From NCBI GenBank assembly GCA_905160935.1, contig CAJHZI010000276.1:430001-494000 (forward strand): a stretch of DNA of 64,000 nucleotides. Direction: 5' to 3'. The notes under the pieces were generated by a model, which saw only the letters and a program-made list of their open reading frames with translations, was not told the DNA's origin and did no database searches. The first letter of the stretch is position 1; each line of letters starts with the position of its first letter. The stretch comes from Enchytraeus crypticus (lineage: Eukaryota; Annelida; Clitellata; Enchytraeida; Enchytraeidae). Position numbers and translations under genes: made by a program. Shown piece after piece: positions 24,518-35,300 of this stretch.

Positions 24518-24786
24518 TCACTTTGTTTAGTTGCGTGTCAATTATCGAAGTTAAGCTGCATCGACCTCGGTTAGTACTTTGTGGGTGACCACCTTGGAAG
24601 GCCGAGTTTTGGTAAAAGCTTAGGAAGGAAAAAATCCCAGGGTGATGGAAGGTTATTCTTAAATCAGCGCCGGCTGCAACTGATGCGCCATCAAAAGGCA
24701 ACGATTACTAATAACCATGGAGTGGAAGGAGGAAATGGGTCTTAAACAAGCATCTTTGCTTCCTGACCCAGTGTGCCGTTATGTTA
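24518..24786 (+). repeat. 5S rRNA-derived SINE, copy 2 (best preserved)
   Basis: Positions 24544-24599 follow the 3' half of 5S rRNA: ATCGAAGTTAAGC, CTCGGTTAGTACTT, then GGGTGACCACCTTGGAA. These include the internal control region (box A/IE/box C) used by RNA polymerase III. The body and tail match copy 1 in reverse, ending CCCAGTGTGCCGTTATG. Confidence 0.85.
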
Positions 24787-24994
24787 AGTTTATGAATACA
24801 AATAATCAATGATTATTAATTAAAATAATAAAGTCTATGACATTTTACTTTACATTCAAATTGCATTTTGAAATATGAACTAAACCATTTGCTAATTTGA
24901 TATTACAATTTTACTATTCCTAATTATTTCAACTTGATTTCTTTTTGATTTTACTGTTCCTAATTATTTCAATTTTATTTTCAAATCAAGGTTG

Positions 24995-25480
24995 CTAAAT
25001 AAGTGATCCCAAAAATGGGGCTTAGAATTCAAAGTGGATGGGGCTTAGAATTCAAAGTGGATAAGTGTAAGGTAATTCACTTCGGTAAAAAATAATCCTA
25101 ATAAAGAATATGTTGTAAATAATCAGATACTGCAGGTAGTGAGTGAGGAGAAGGATTTAGGGGCAATATTTAGCCAGGGCCTCAATGTGAGGATACAATC
25201 TACTGTGGCTGTTAAAGCAGCCAATAAGACTTAGGGCTAATAAAGAGAACATTCAAAAGTAGAGAACTTCCTGAACCCGTATAATTAATTTACTAGAATT
25301 TATCAGAACTGCTACCATCTTTCGCAATTCCTATTCTTCTTCAAACTTTGGTAGCAGGAGCAACGGAAGAAAGCCAAATTTAAGTGAAAAAATTTTGACT
25401 CTACCTACGCCAAGAGAGAATGGAACAGTTGTAGAGCTAATGGAGACAGCTCATTTTAGCAACAGAAAGTAAAAAGCTTT
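24995..25480 (+). pseudogene. LINE reverse-transcriptase relic
   Basis: Broken frames still read KCKVIHFGK, then VSEEKDLGAIF and, after further stops, KRTFKSRE. This is the KCKV.H.G ... EEKDLG ... R.F order of the RT thumb region in Jockey/CR1-type LINEs. Several stops and indels; heavily decayed. Not the same copy as 11775-16205. Confidence 0.65.
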
Positions 25481-26194
25481 ATAATTAAATTAACAAACCC
25501 TTAAGATTATTTCTTTTTATTTGGTATTACTATACACCCACTACAGACTCTACATTAAATCTTTATATTATCGTTCTTAAAAACAAAAATAATAGATAAG
25601 CCAAGTAGCTGCTTAAACTACACCAGTATATCCATCATCATCATCATAATAGCCGAACACCCGTTTCCTAAGTAAAGCCTTCTTAGCTGTCGATGCACAA
25701 TGCAGAAGCATACGTCAGAGAAATAGAAGGACGAGAATGAGCGCCAACTATGATGAAATGACCAGCAGATTTGAACCCATAATTTAACTCTTATTGGCCT
25801 ACCGCAAATCCATGCATGGACTTAAAGAATTTCGATGCCCTTCTTACATTGACGTTAAACCCACATCATCATCATATCATTTGAATGGAAATTGAACTTC
25901 AGATCATCTTAATGATCTAATTAATTAATACTTATTTTATCATACAAATTTTTGAATTAAATTTGATTTATGAATCGAATTTGCTTTCTGCAACTTCGAA
26001 CCTCTGGAAGCTCATTAATACATATGACCAATCTCTAGTTATACATGGGCTGATACATGGGTATATGCATGGGTATGCCTGCATCAAATGGAATCAAACA
26101 ATTAAATTTTCTGTAAATTGAAATGATACATATGTATATAAATAAATATTGTAAATTCGTAAATAGCACGCACGAATATTAATTTATATGTCTA
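25481..26194. other. Intergenic stretch, nothing recognised
   Basis: AT-rich; contains short CATCATCATC runs near 25632 and 25864 that may be remnants of trinucleotide-tailed repeats. Confidence 0.35.
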
Positions 26195-26668
26195 AAGAGA
26201 GTAGGGGTAACGTCATGAAGTTTTAAATGACAAATCTTGAGGTAATTTGAATCCTCATGAGTTGAATCCCGGCCGCGCTGATCTGAGAGTAAAATCTCGG
26301 ACATTCACTGGACTGGTTATACGGAAAATGGTCTAAATTGCCTAACGGATTAAACATGTGGTTTTAAAAGTGATAGATATCAACCTAGTTGATTATTCAC
26401 TATAATGCGTGTTTACTTTATAGCGAAATGATCAAAGTTAAAAAGTAAACACGCATTATAGTGAAATGATCAACTATGTTAATATGTATCACTTTTTAAT
26501 ACTACATGTTTAAACCGTAAGGCAATTTAGACCATTTTCCGTATAACCAGTCCAGTGAACGTCCGAGATTTTACTCGCAGATCAACGCGGCTGGGATTCG
26601 AACCCATGCGGGTTCAATTCACCTCAGGATCTGTCATTTAGAACTTCATGACGTTACCCTACGCTATT
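26195..26668. repeat. Two family B tRNA-SINE copies in inverted, tail-to-tail arrangement
   Basis: The left arm (plus, about 26195-26430) and right arm (minus, about 26430-26668) are near-reverse complements. Shared words include GTAGGGGTAACGTCATGAAG, GGTTATACGGAAAATGGTCT and GTAAACACGCATTATAG. Each arm has a B-box-like GGGTTC/GATTCGAACCC stretch near its outer end. Single copies of the same unit are at 47864-48098, 53748-53945 (minus) and, eroded, 34725-34920 (minus). Confidence 0.85.
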
Positions 26669-26708
26669 AAGACATTCAATGTTATGTTGGTTGTTATGTT
26701 AAATTCTA

Positions 26709-26845
26709 ACATAACAACAATTAGAGTGCTACAGTCATCAATGACAGCATCGAACACTATTGATCCAGACAAAATCAAGTTGGTGAACAAAAATGTTTAA
26801 AAAACCGGTTCAAAATCCAAAAATCCAGAAAATCAGCCTGAATTA
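26709..26845 (-). repeat. CR1-type LINE 3' end fragment
   Basis: On the plus strand it starts AACAACAATTAGAGTGCTAC and ends AAAATCCAGAAAATCAG. The same unit terminates the minus-strand CR1 fragment at 54975-55738, which identifies it as that family's 3' end. Other copies are at 27045-27165, 47255-47325 and 52050-52185. Confidence 0.65.
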
Positions 26846-26892
26846 AGTTAAATTTATATTAAATTAATAGCCGTTAAGTTATGCATAATTTG

Positions 26893-27040
26893 AAGCCTGA
26901 ACCCAGTGCGACGTCGGTAAGATACTCGATCGATCGCGGATTACTAAGTGTGGGGTTCAAATCCTAACTGGGCTCGCCCGTCACTGACATCGCTTAATTT
27001 CGAGTGAGGAAACTGACGTTAACATTAATTAGCTTTACCA
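26893..27040 (+). repeat. tRNA-derived SINE, family A
   Basis: Tracks the family: GGTAAGATACTCGATCG, TGGGGTTCAAATCC (B box), CCCGTCACTGACATCG and GAGTGAGGAAACTGACGTTA, followed directly by another LINE 3'-end fragment (27045-27165). Confidence 0.75.
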
Positions 27041-27044
27041 GCTT

Positions 27045-27225
27045 TTTATCATCGAGCACTATTGAAACAAAATCAAGCCGGCGAGCAAAAAGAAGGTCCA
27101 AAAACGGTTCAAATTCAAAAATCCAGAAAATCAGTCTAATTAAGTAACATAGCATAACATAGCATAACATAATATAACATAACATAACGGCACACTGGGT
27201 CAGGAAGCACAAGTGCTTGTTTAAG
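27045..27225 (-). repeat. LINE 3' end fragment (27045-27165), then a 5S-SINE tail fragment (27184-27225)
   Basis: The first part matches 54995-55150 (GAGCACTATTGA, GCGAGCAAAAAGAAG, CCAGAAAATC). An (ACATA)n-like run follows. Then AACGGCACACTGGGTCAGGA, the minus-strand tail of the 5S-derived SINE. Confidence 0.65.
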
Positions 27226-27372
27226 TTAAGCATCTATATTTTATTTTTATGCAGATGTAATCAATGGGCGTTTCTGGGTGCACTAAATTCCAAGAAGGCA
27301 TCGAATCAAGGTCTTCACAAATCAAACAGGTAAATCAGTTACAGTTTAGTGGACAACGAGCTCGTGCTCGAG

Positions 27373-27454
27373 CCAATGGATGAGAACCACACGTTCTAAA
27401 TTTCGTGGTCCACAGTGATTGGTTAACCACGAGCACGTGCGGGTCTCTGATTGG
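27373..27454 (+). promoter_or_regulatory. Cluster of three ER stress response elements upstream of HSP90B1
   Basis: The ERSE consensus is CCAAT-N9-CCACG. Site 1, 27373-27391, plus: CCAAT, nine bases, CCACA (one mismatch). Site 2, 27404-27422, minus: CGTGG, nine bases, ATTGG, an exact match. Site 3, 27436-27454, minus: CGTGC, nine bases, ATTGG (one mismatch). Spacing is exactly nine in all three. ERSEs bind NF-Y with ATF6/XBP1 and drive ER-chaperone genes in the unfolded protein response. Placement about 1 kb before the HSP90B1 ATG, with a spliced 5' UTR between, fits. A TATA-like TATAAAA lies at 27540-27546. Confidence 0.85.
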
Positions 27455-28009
27455 CTAGAGTTGACCTAGTTCTATGGAGTCTTTAAAGAGCCGGTAGTCG
27501 TGTCATCGTTAGATGGTAGAAGATACTAGATTATTTTTGTATAAAACACCGTTATTACGCCTCTAAATGCTTACTTACCTCAGTGCTCCTTATCATATCT
27601 TCTATTAGTACTGTACTATAGTGTACTTATTCTCTTTAAGTAATAGTCTAATAATTACGTAACGAAGAATAAATGCTAATCAGTCAAATGCAAAGTCGAT
27701 TTGGGATTGTTATGTACTGATTCTAGAGTTAATTGTTATTTTTTGAAGCACAACTGAGAAATATCCTATAATTTCTAATAGATTTCAATTCTGACAAAAT
27801 GTAGCAATGCCTGCAATAGTTCACAGGCGCTTTTAAAGATTCAATCCAAAAATGTTAAATAACATTGACACTTAAGTGTTCAGTATTGCATTGTTAGTTT
27901 TTTATTTTCATGTTTCTAAAATTTTTAAGAAAATTAAAGTAATGTTTGATTTGTTTAAATTTTTTGATTTGAAAATAATTTTGATCTGATGGTGGGATTT
28001 AGCGTGCTT

Positions 28010-28135
28010 GGTTTAGTTGGGCGTCAATAATCGAAGTTAAGTTACATTGGCTCGATTAGTACATGGTTGGGTGACCACCTTGGAAGACTGTGTGTTGACA
28101 GCTTCGAATGAAAAAATCCCAGGGTGTTGGAATAG
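28010..28135 (+). repeat. 5S rRNA-derived SINE, copy 3 (head only)
   Basis: Contains ATCGAAGTTAAGTTACATT, CGATTAGTACATGG and TTGGGTGACCACCTTGGAA, then AAAAAATCCCAGGGTG. A family A tRNA-SINE replaces the tail. Confidence 0.8.
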
Positions 28136-28141
28136 AAGTTT

Positions 28142-28275
28142 AGGTTGGCTGGAGCCAGTGGTGAAGTCGGTATGATATTCGACTTCGGATCAGTAGATGC
28201 GGGATTCAAATCCTGCTCTCACCCTTGACTGACATCGTTTTCGAGTGAGGAAAATGAGGTTAACCTTAGCTCTTT
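28142..28275 (+). repeat. tRNA-derived SINE, family A
   Basis: GGAGCCAGTGGTGAAGTCGG at the start, B-box-like GGGATTCAAATCC, and the family tail (TGACATCG, GAGTGAGGAAAATGAGG). Confidence 0.75.
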
Positions 28276-28492
28276 TTTTTACCCTGAATATTTTTTACTT
28301 GGGTTGGCATTTGTTGAATGATACTAATTTCACTCTTCTGATATTGTCTAAAATGCTTTATCTGTAGAATATGCATTTCAAATATATACTGACATAGCCT
28401 TTAAATCAATATTGTATTGTTGTTTCAGAGAGTTCCTGAAAGAGATATCATTTTGTTAAAATTGTTGTTTGAATCCATCAATTTGTGAGAAG

Positions 28493-29295
28493 ATGGCCGG
28501 TTATAACCGACGACTGGCACTTGTATTACTCTTTGCACTCTTCTCGCTATCAGGTGTGTACAAGTAATTATTTATATATATATGTAAGCATTGTCTAGGG
28601 AAAACTAGTTGCCAATGCAGAACGATAGTTCTTCAGTGTAGCCATTCTTGATTGTCTTTGTTGTCTACTGAGTTCAGTATGAACTATTCAGTATGAAGTT
28701 CAGTAATCCTATGCTGCATGGCATCATGATCCTGTTGCATTTTTACTGTGATTTTTTACGGTGAAGAGATTGCTTACGTATTGTAATGATCTAAGTAGTA
28801 ATCGTGTATGCAATTAACATTTACTAACTATAATTACTGTTGATAATTCATTTATTTTATATTTTTAAAAGTGATATTTTTCATAAGCACATTTGACCTT
28901 CAGCTAGAATCTTCGTAGAGCGATCTATGGCATGTGCTATGGAAACTTATTTATAATTAATAAATGTTGTATTTAGATTCTTAGATTGACTCTGTATTAA
29001 AAATTACAGTGAGTAAATATTTAGTGATGTAGTTAGTGTGTGACCTGATTAAGAGTGTGATATTGAATTTGGTTATATTGTAGCAATTATATCTTTACAT
29101 GTATTTATGTTTATATAGCTCTTTCAGTGGCAAGAGCTGATGATAAAAAAGATGCTGAAGATGTGACAATAGATGAAGATATTGGTAAGAGTAGGGATGG
29201 GTCAAGAACTGACGATGAAGCTGTGAAAAGGTTTGTTTTAATCAGAGCTCTCAGATCAACTATGTAGGTAGCCTAATAATTTTATATATGTTATA

Positions 29296-29344
<49 letters not shown>

Positions 29345-32300
29345 ATATATTAATTAATTGATTGATTGCTTGATTGATTGTAGAGAGGAGGAAGCAATTA
29401 AGTTGGATGGACTGAGTGTGGCTCAGATGAAGGAACTTAAGGAGAGCTCAGAGAAGCATGTGTTCCAGGCAGAAGTGGATAGAATGATGAAGCTTATCAT
29501 TAACTCTCTGTACAAGAACAAGGAGATCTATCTGCGTGAGCTCATCTCTAATGCTTCTGATGCTCTCGACAAGATTCGCTTCCTCTCGCTCACTGATACT
29601 AAAGCTTTAGCTGCGACTGATGAACTATCCATTAAGATAAAGGTATATTATAAATATTTTTTTCAGTTGAAGTTTTATTCTGTAATACTGATAAGTAACA
29701 ATACTGGCATACTAATTGATGCTGCTATTGATATTCTACTTTTTTGTTGTGGCTTATTTTTCTAACTTGAATGAAAATGATCGTGTTAGAAATGAAATTA
29801 TCTGAAATGAATCTAGACTTGGATGAAGGCTTTGTAAATTTAAAAATACCAATTGATACTGTTCGTTAAGATGTGCAATAATTCAAGTGTTTTTTATCAT
29901 CATTATCATCAGTTTGTTACATTCTGAAAGGAACATTAAAATCTTTACTGTTATATAAATATTTTTAAAGCTATGAAAATGCAATCAGTTTATGTTTGTA
30001 ATCAATTCACTTAAATCTCTGTATTGACAGGTATATTCTTCAAAATTTTATATAAATTAATTGCAATATTTCTGCTGTTTTGGTGCTTTTCTTCTATTTA
30101 AAAAATTGCAACATTTTTCATTTAGTGCATTTGTCATGTAATTTTGAACAGGCTGATAAAGATGCTCATGCGCTGCATATAACTGATACCGGTATCGGCA
30201 TGACTAAAGAAGACCTGGTTAAGAATCTCGGCACTATAGCCAAGTCTGGCACGAGTGAATTCTTACAGAGGATGTCAGATGCATCCACTGCGCAGGAATC
30301 TAGTGATCTCATTGGACAGTTTGGTGTTGGTTTCTACTCTGCTTTCCTGGGTCAGTATTGCTCTGTGTTATGGCTTTATGCAGTAAAAGTAATTATTACG
30401 TGCTGGTTTTTTCATTTCGATTGTGTTGACTGAGATATTGGAACAAGTTCAAACATAATTGTACAAGTAAAAACATAATGCTATTTTAAAGGAATTATGC
30501 TAAAAATTTGCTCAGTTTTTCTTTTGTTTATTGGTGTATATTTTTAAATATTATAAAAATTACAGTGAAATTTACTTTGAATACACTTGGCTCAGTTCAA
30601 CTTTCATTATAATTATATGAATAATATTTGAGTATCTGAGTATGAAAACCGCTATCCTATCTTATATAAACTTAATGGTTTAGTTTGTTTTATATTTTAT
30701 TATAATATTGAAGTAATGTTAAATCTTAAATGTAAGAATATTTAGAAGTACTTTAGCTAATTATTTAGGTCCTGCTCTAAATTGATTGTTAATTTAAAAA
30801 TTATGTTGTATTGTATGAACAGTTGCTGACCGTGTGGTTGTGACATCTAAGAACAACGATGATGAGCAGTATATCTGGGAGTCTGATGCCAGCACATTCT
30901 CTGTGGTAAAGGATCCACGCGGAAACACGCTAGGTCGTGGTACGACCATCAGGTGTGTGGAATGTTTGATGTAGTAATGACAAGACATTAATGATGCAGG
31001 GTAAAGGTTATTGATACTATTATTGTTGTCAATTAGTAATGATACTGGTTGTATCATTATTGAAATCCATCTACAAACTACTATAATTTGCTAACCAAGT
31101 TGGAATATTGCAACTTTTGAGGTCGTAGTTTATGATGAAAATTTCGCTGCCAGTTTGTTTTTAGCGGCAATATATGAAGTACAGTTCGATTATATAATTA
31201 CGTTTATCTGGTATCAATGTTTAACCCATTCCTTGGCGTTGATGTTCTTAATTTTTAATGTATTATCTCATTATTGTGTACAAATCAGATTTAAACTTGT
31301 AGCTTTGTCAAAATCAGTCATAATTATAATTAATTCTCAAGTCAGTCAACCTTAATAAGCAATTGATTGTCCTTTTTTTCTATGAGTATTCTGTTAGCCC
31401 TTTACTACAATTTTAATATAGATGCTAAGTAGTTTATGGAGTGGTGCAATATCAAATGCAAAATTCTTGTAATTGAATACATTTGCTAAATCAATGTTCA
31501 TTTATCATTGCAAGATGTAGATTACTATAGTGGATATGGTATAGTTGTAGGGCTGTGACAATAGTTTATAGGCTGATCCAGTGGCATATCGGTAAAATGT
31601 CTGTCTGTGTATTAGTAGGGGCCAAAATCAATTTCAGTGTTTGTCTTGTCACCGATGTGTCTTCAAGAAAGGAAACTGACCATTAAACTTGGCTTTAGCT
31701 TTAGATTTTAGGGTGTACTTACTTTGAAGCACGAAAGGTTCTGCAGCTGTGGTGGATACATCAGTCTAATTTGTGGGAGCTAATTCAAGCTTTGATTATT
31801 GGTATTGTTTGAAATCTGTTTTCTATTACTGAAACTTCAACTAGTTGTTTGAAATAATTGAAACAGTATGTGACTTGTAGCATCTCTAGGTCATCAGCAA
31901 TGGCTGCAATGTTTCTTTTGTAGTTTATTCCTGAAAGAGGAAGCTCACGACAATTTGGAGCAGCACAGGATTAAAGATCTAGTCAAAAAGTACAGCCAGT
32001 TCATTAATTTCCCGATATATCTTTGGGACAGCAGGGTAAGGTTTTTACAGTTATATTCTGGCATTTTATTTGGTACTAGAAAGTACCTGTATGCAAAAAT
32101 GCACATTGCACACATCTAGGAAAAATGTTCAATTTTAACTGAAACTGTATTTGAATTCTAACCTTTCACTCCTAAGGAGACATTCTACTAATATAGCATA
32201 CAACTCACTATAAATCAATATCTAAAAATTTCTTATATATGAAAAAATGATTTCGATATAGGCCTGTGTAAGTTGAATAGAATTGGTCATATTAATAAAT

Positions 32301-35300
32301 AACACAAATTCTCTATTTTTAACCTTAATATATTTAGGACTGAAAAATAAGATGTTGCGAAAAATCTTGATGTATACAAAAAATAGAAAATATTTAGAAA
32401 GAAACTGGGATTTAAAGGAAGATGATGATTATGATGATATAGAAAGATATAGTCGACAAATGAGAGAGTTGATAGTGAACAAATGTCAGAGCTGTAATTA
32501 GCGGAACTATTAAAGAATTATAGATATGACTATGACTTTATGACGCTCAGCATTACTTCAGACAGACATATAGAACTAAAAGCTGGTAAAGCTAATTAAT
32601 GTTAATGTCAATTTCCTCACTTGAAAGCGATGACAGTAATATGTAGAACTGGCTTATTATATTAGATGCATAGTACTATGGAGTCTAGTGAATTAAATCA
32701 ACTCTACCTATGTGGACAAAGATCCTGCGACATTTCTAGACTATTTCTGAATGCCTGTGTTACTTGTGTACTTTATTAGTTCAAATCAGTTTAATGATTA
32801 GAGAGAATTTATTAAATCCTTTACTTGAGTATATGCCCAGCTCTTCTATACTAATTCTTATTCTATGCAACTATTTCTTTGGTTAGTGATTTGTGGATTA
32901 TTAATTGAATTCAAATGTTTAATTTTAATGTTAGAATTATAATCCATTCTGCTGTGTTGTCCCAACCTTCTTGCGTAATATTTTTAGATACAGTTGAATG
33001 TTTGTACAATATACTTGTAGGTAGAGAAAGTGGAGGAAGCAGATGAAGAGGAAGAAGAAACCAAGACTGAGGATTCCACCGATGATGAGGATGGAAAGGT
33101 TGAAGAAGAAGAAGAAAAGAAGCCCAAAAAGAAGGAAGTGGAGAAAACAGTCTGGGACTGGGTTCTCATCAATGAAAACAAGCCAATCTGGACTAAAAAG
33201 TAAGTTACTTGTTCCTGAAATCTATTTGTAGTGATAAAGCAAATAGATTAGGATAAAGTGTCTATTTATCTTTTTATTTTGTCACAAATTACCATTCTAA
33301 AAGTGAAAAACATAATTATTATTGAGATTGCCACTATAATGACTGGACTGAAGATCAGTTACTGTAGATTTCAAAGTCAGTGCCTACCAATCATTGATAT
33401 CATTTTGAGTAATTCTGATGTAAACTTGACCAGTATGACGTAGTTGATCAGTTAAACTAATCAGGTAGTTATGATATCTGTTTTTTAATATTATTAAAAT
33501 ATAACATTTTTGAAATTATAACTACCTGATGTACAATATACAATATGCACATGAATATCCTAATAATTATATCATTACTGTAAAGTATTAATATCATTAC
33601 AGACAGACAAACAGAGTTAGATACACACATACATGCATACATACAAACGATGTATGATAAACGATATTAAGAGAAGAATTGTTACTTTTAGACCCGCTGA
33701 CGTCACGGATGAGGAGTATAATGAATTCTACAAGCAGTTCTCAAAGGACAGTGAGACGCCACTCGCTCACACTCACTTCACTGCTGAGGGTGAGGTCACA
33801 TTCAAGTCAATACTTTTCATCCCGAAGGCTTCACCACAGGACATGTTTCAAAACTATGGCAAGCGACTTGATCAGATTAAGATGTTTGTTCGTCGTGTCT
33901 TCATCACTGATAACTTTGAAGATATGATGCCCAAATATCTGTCATTTGTTCGTGGAGTGGTAAGTACTTGGAATTACATTCTTTTTCTTTAATTTTTAAT
34001 CAGTCAAAGAAGTTTTTTTTATTTAAATATGCTTTGTCTTTACAACACTTATAGCGACAATTTTCTAGCTTTATAATCTTTATAAGCTAGTCTTGGTTTA
34101 TTGAATCAAGACTGTAATTAATGGTGGTTGGCTTTGCCATATATCGATAAGTTAAATTATATACTTAACTTTGCCATTGATTTTGAAAATTTGATCAAGA
34201 TCTTTTTAATCATTGCTAATAAAACTAAATAATGAGAACATTTAGCCATGCATTTTTGAAGCATTAGACAGGTTAATTTAAGGAATTTGAGGATTGTGTT
34301 TCTAAAGTATCATGCAGTTATCTTAAAAAAGAGCATTTCAGCTACTGAGCTGTTTAGAGATTTAATTGCGAAACTTGCTTAGAATGGCTTATCTTATAAC
34401 TTAGTTTTCGTAAGTATTACTTGTGTTGTGAACATAGAAAGACTCTGTGAACTTTTGTGTCTGAAAGTGTTGTAACTTGTGAGTTCATGTGTGTACAAAA
34501 AGATAAACTCCTTTTTCATATTAATTAATTATCCGTCTTACCACTTGTGAGTTGCGACATGACTTGTCACTGAATTAGTGTCATGTATTGTTTGCATAGC
34601 AAGTAAATAAAGCAAATAAATTCTGATATATTTCATTGAAAATGTCTTTTCTTAGAGAAGCACTTGTAATTTTTGAATATATGTGTGCGTATCTATATTT
34701 TGATATCTGTGGTAAGTTTAAAAAAGTTAAAACATACATTATAGTGAAATAATCTTTTGTGATTATATCTCTCACTTTTAATACACAAGCTTAACCATTG
34801 GGCAGATTTGTCAATTATCCATTTTACCAGACCTGTGAATGTCCAATATTTTACTCTCTGGTCAGATCTATCACGACTTTATAATAGGACTCGGAACAGC
34901 CAATTAAAATTTTGTATGTTACCACTTATACACTGACCTATTTATTCATTTTACTTGTATGATTTAACAATGTATATGTATGCTGGTTATGTGTTTTACG
35001 ATGTGTATGTATGCAGGTTGTGTACATTTACATGTGTGTTTATGCGTATGTGTGTATGTACAGGTGGACTCAGATGACCTGCCTCTGAATGTGTCTCGTG
35101 AAACTCTACAACAGCATAAGCTGCTCAAAGTTATCAAAAAGAAGCTTGTGCGCAAGACTCTAGACATGATCAAGAAGATCAGCGATGAGGACTTCAAAAC
35201 TTTCTGGAAGGAGTATAGCACCAAGTAAGTCAGACTGTGATGCGTAGTGTGTTTTTTATACTGTGTTGCAAATTCTTGCTTTGTTTTAAAAGTCAGAATC

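Larger units (their letters stand above)
27455..28492 (+). other. HSP90B1 probable transcription start, 5' UTR exon and 5' UTR intron
   Basis: A good polypyrimidine tract and acceptor (TTGTTTCAG, ending near 28428) precede about 65 bases of leader before the ATG at 28493, so the 5' UTR is probably spliced. The first non-coding exon would lie between about 27480 and 27600; its donor is not certain. The intron carries a 5S-SINE and a tRNA-SINE. Confidence 0.55.

Noticed and set aside
24544-24599. Functional 5S rRNA gene
   Set aside because: Only the 3' half of 5S is represented, with substitutions, and it continues into a repeat body shared by other copies; a SINE.
32984-33231. ORFs on either strand of the acidic-linker exon (33043-33231 plus, 32984-33181 minus)
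   Set aside because: Shadows of HSP90B1 exon 7, whose GAA/GAG-rich sequence is open in other frames.
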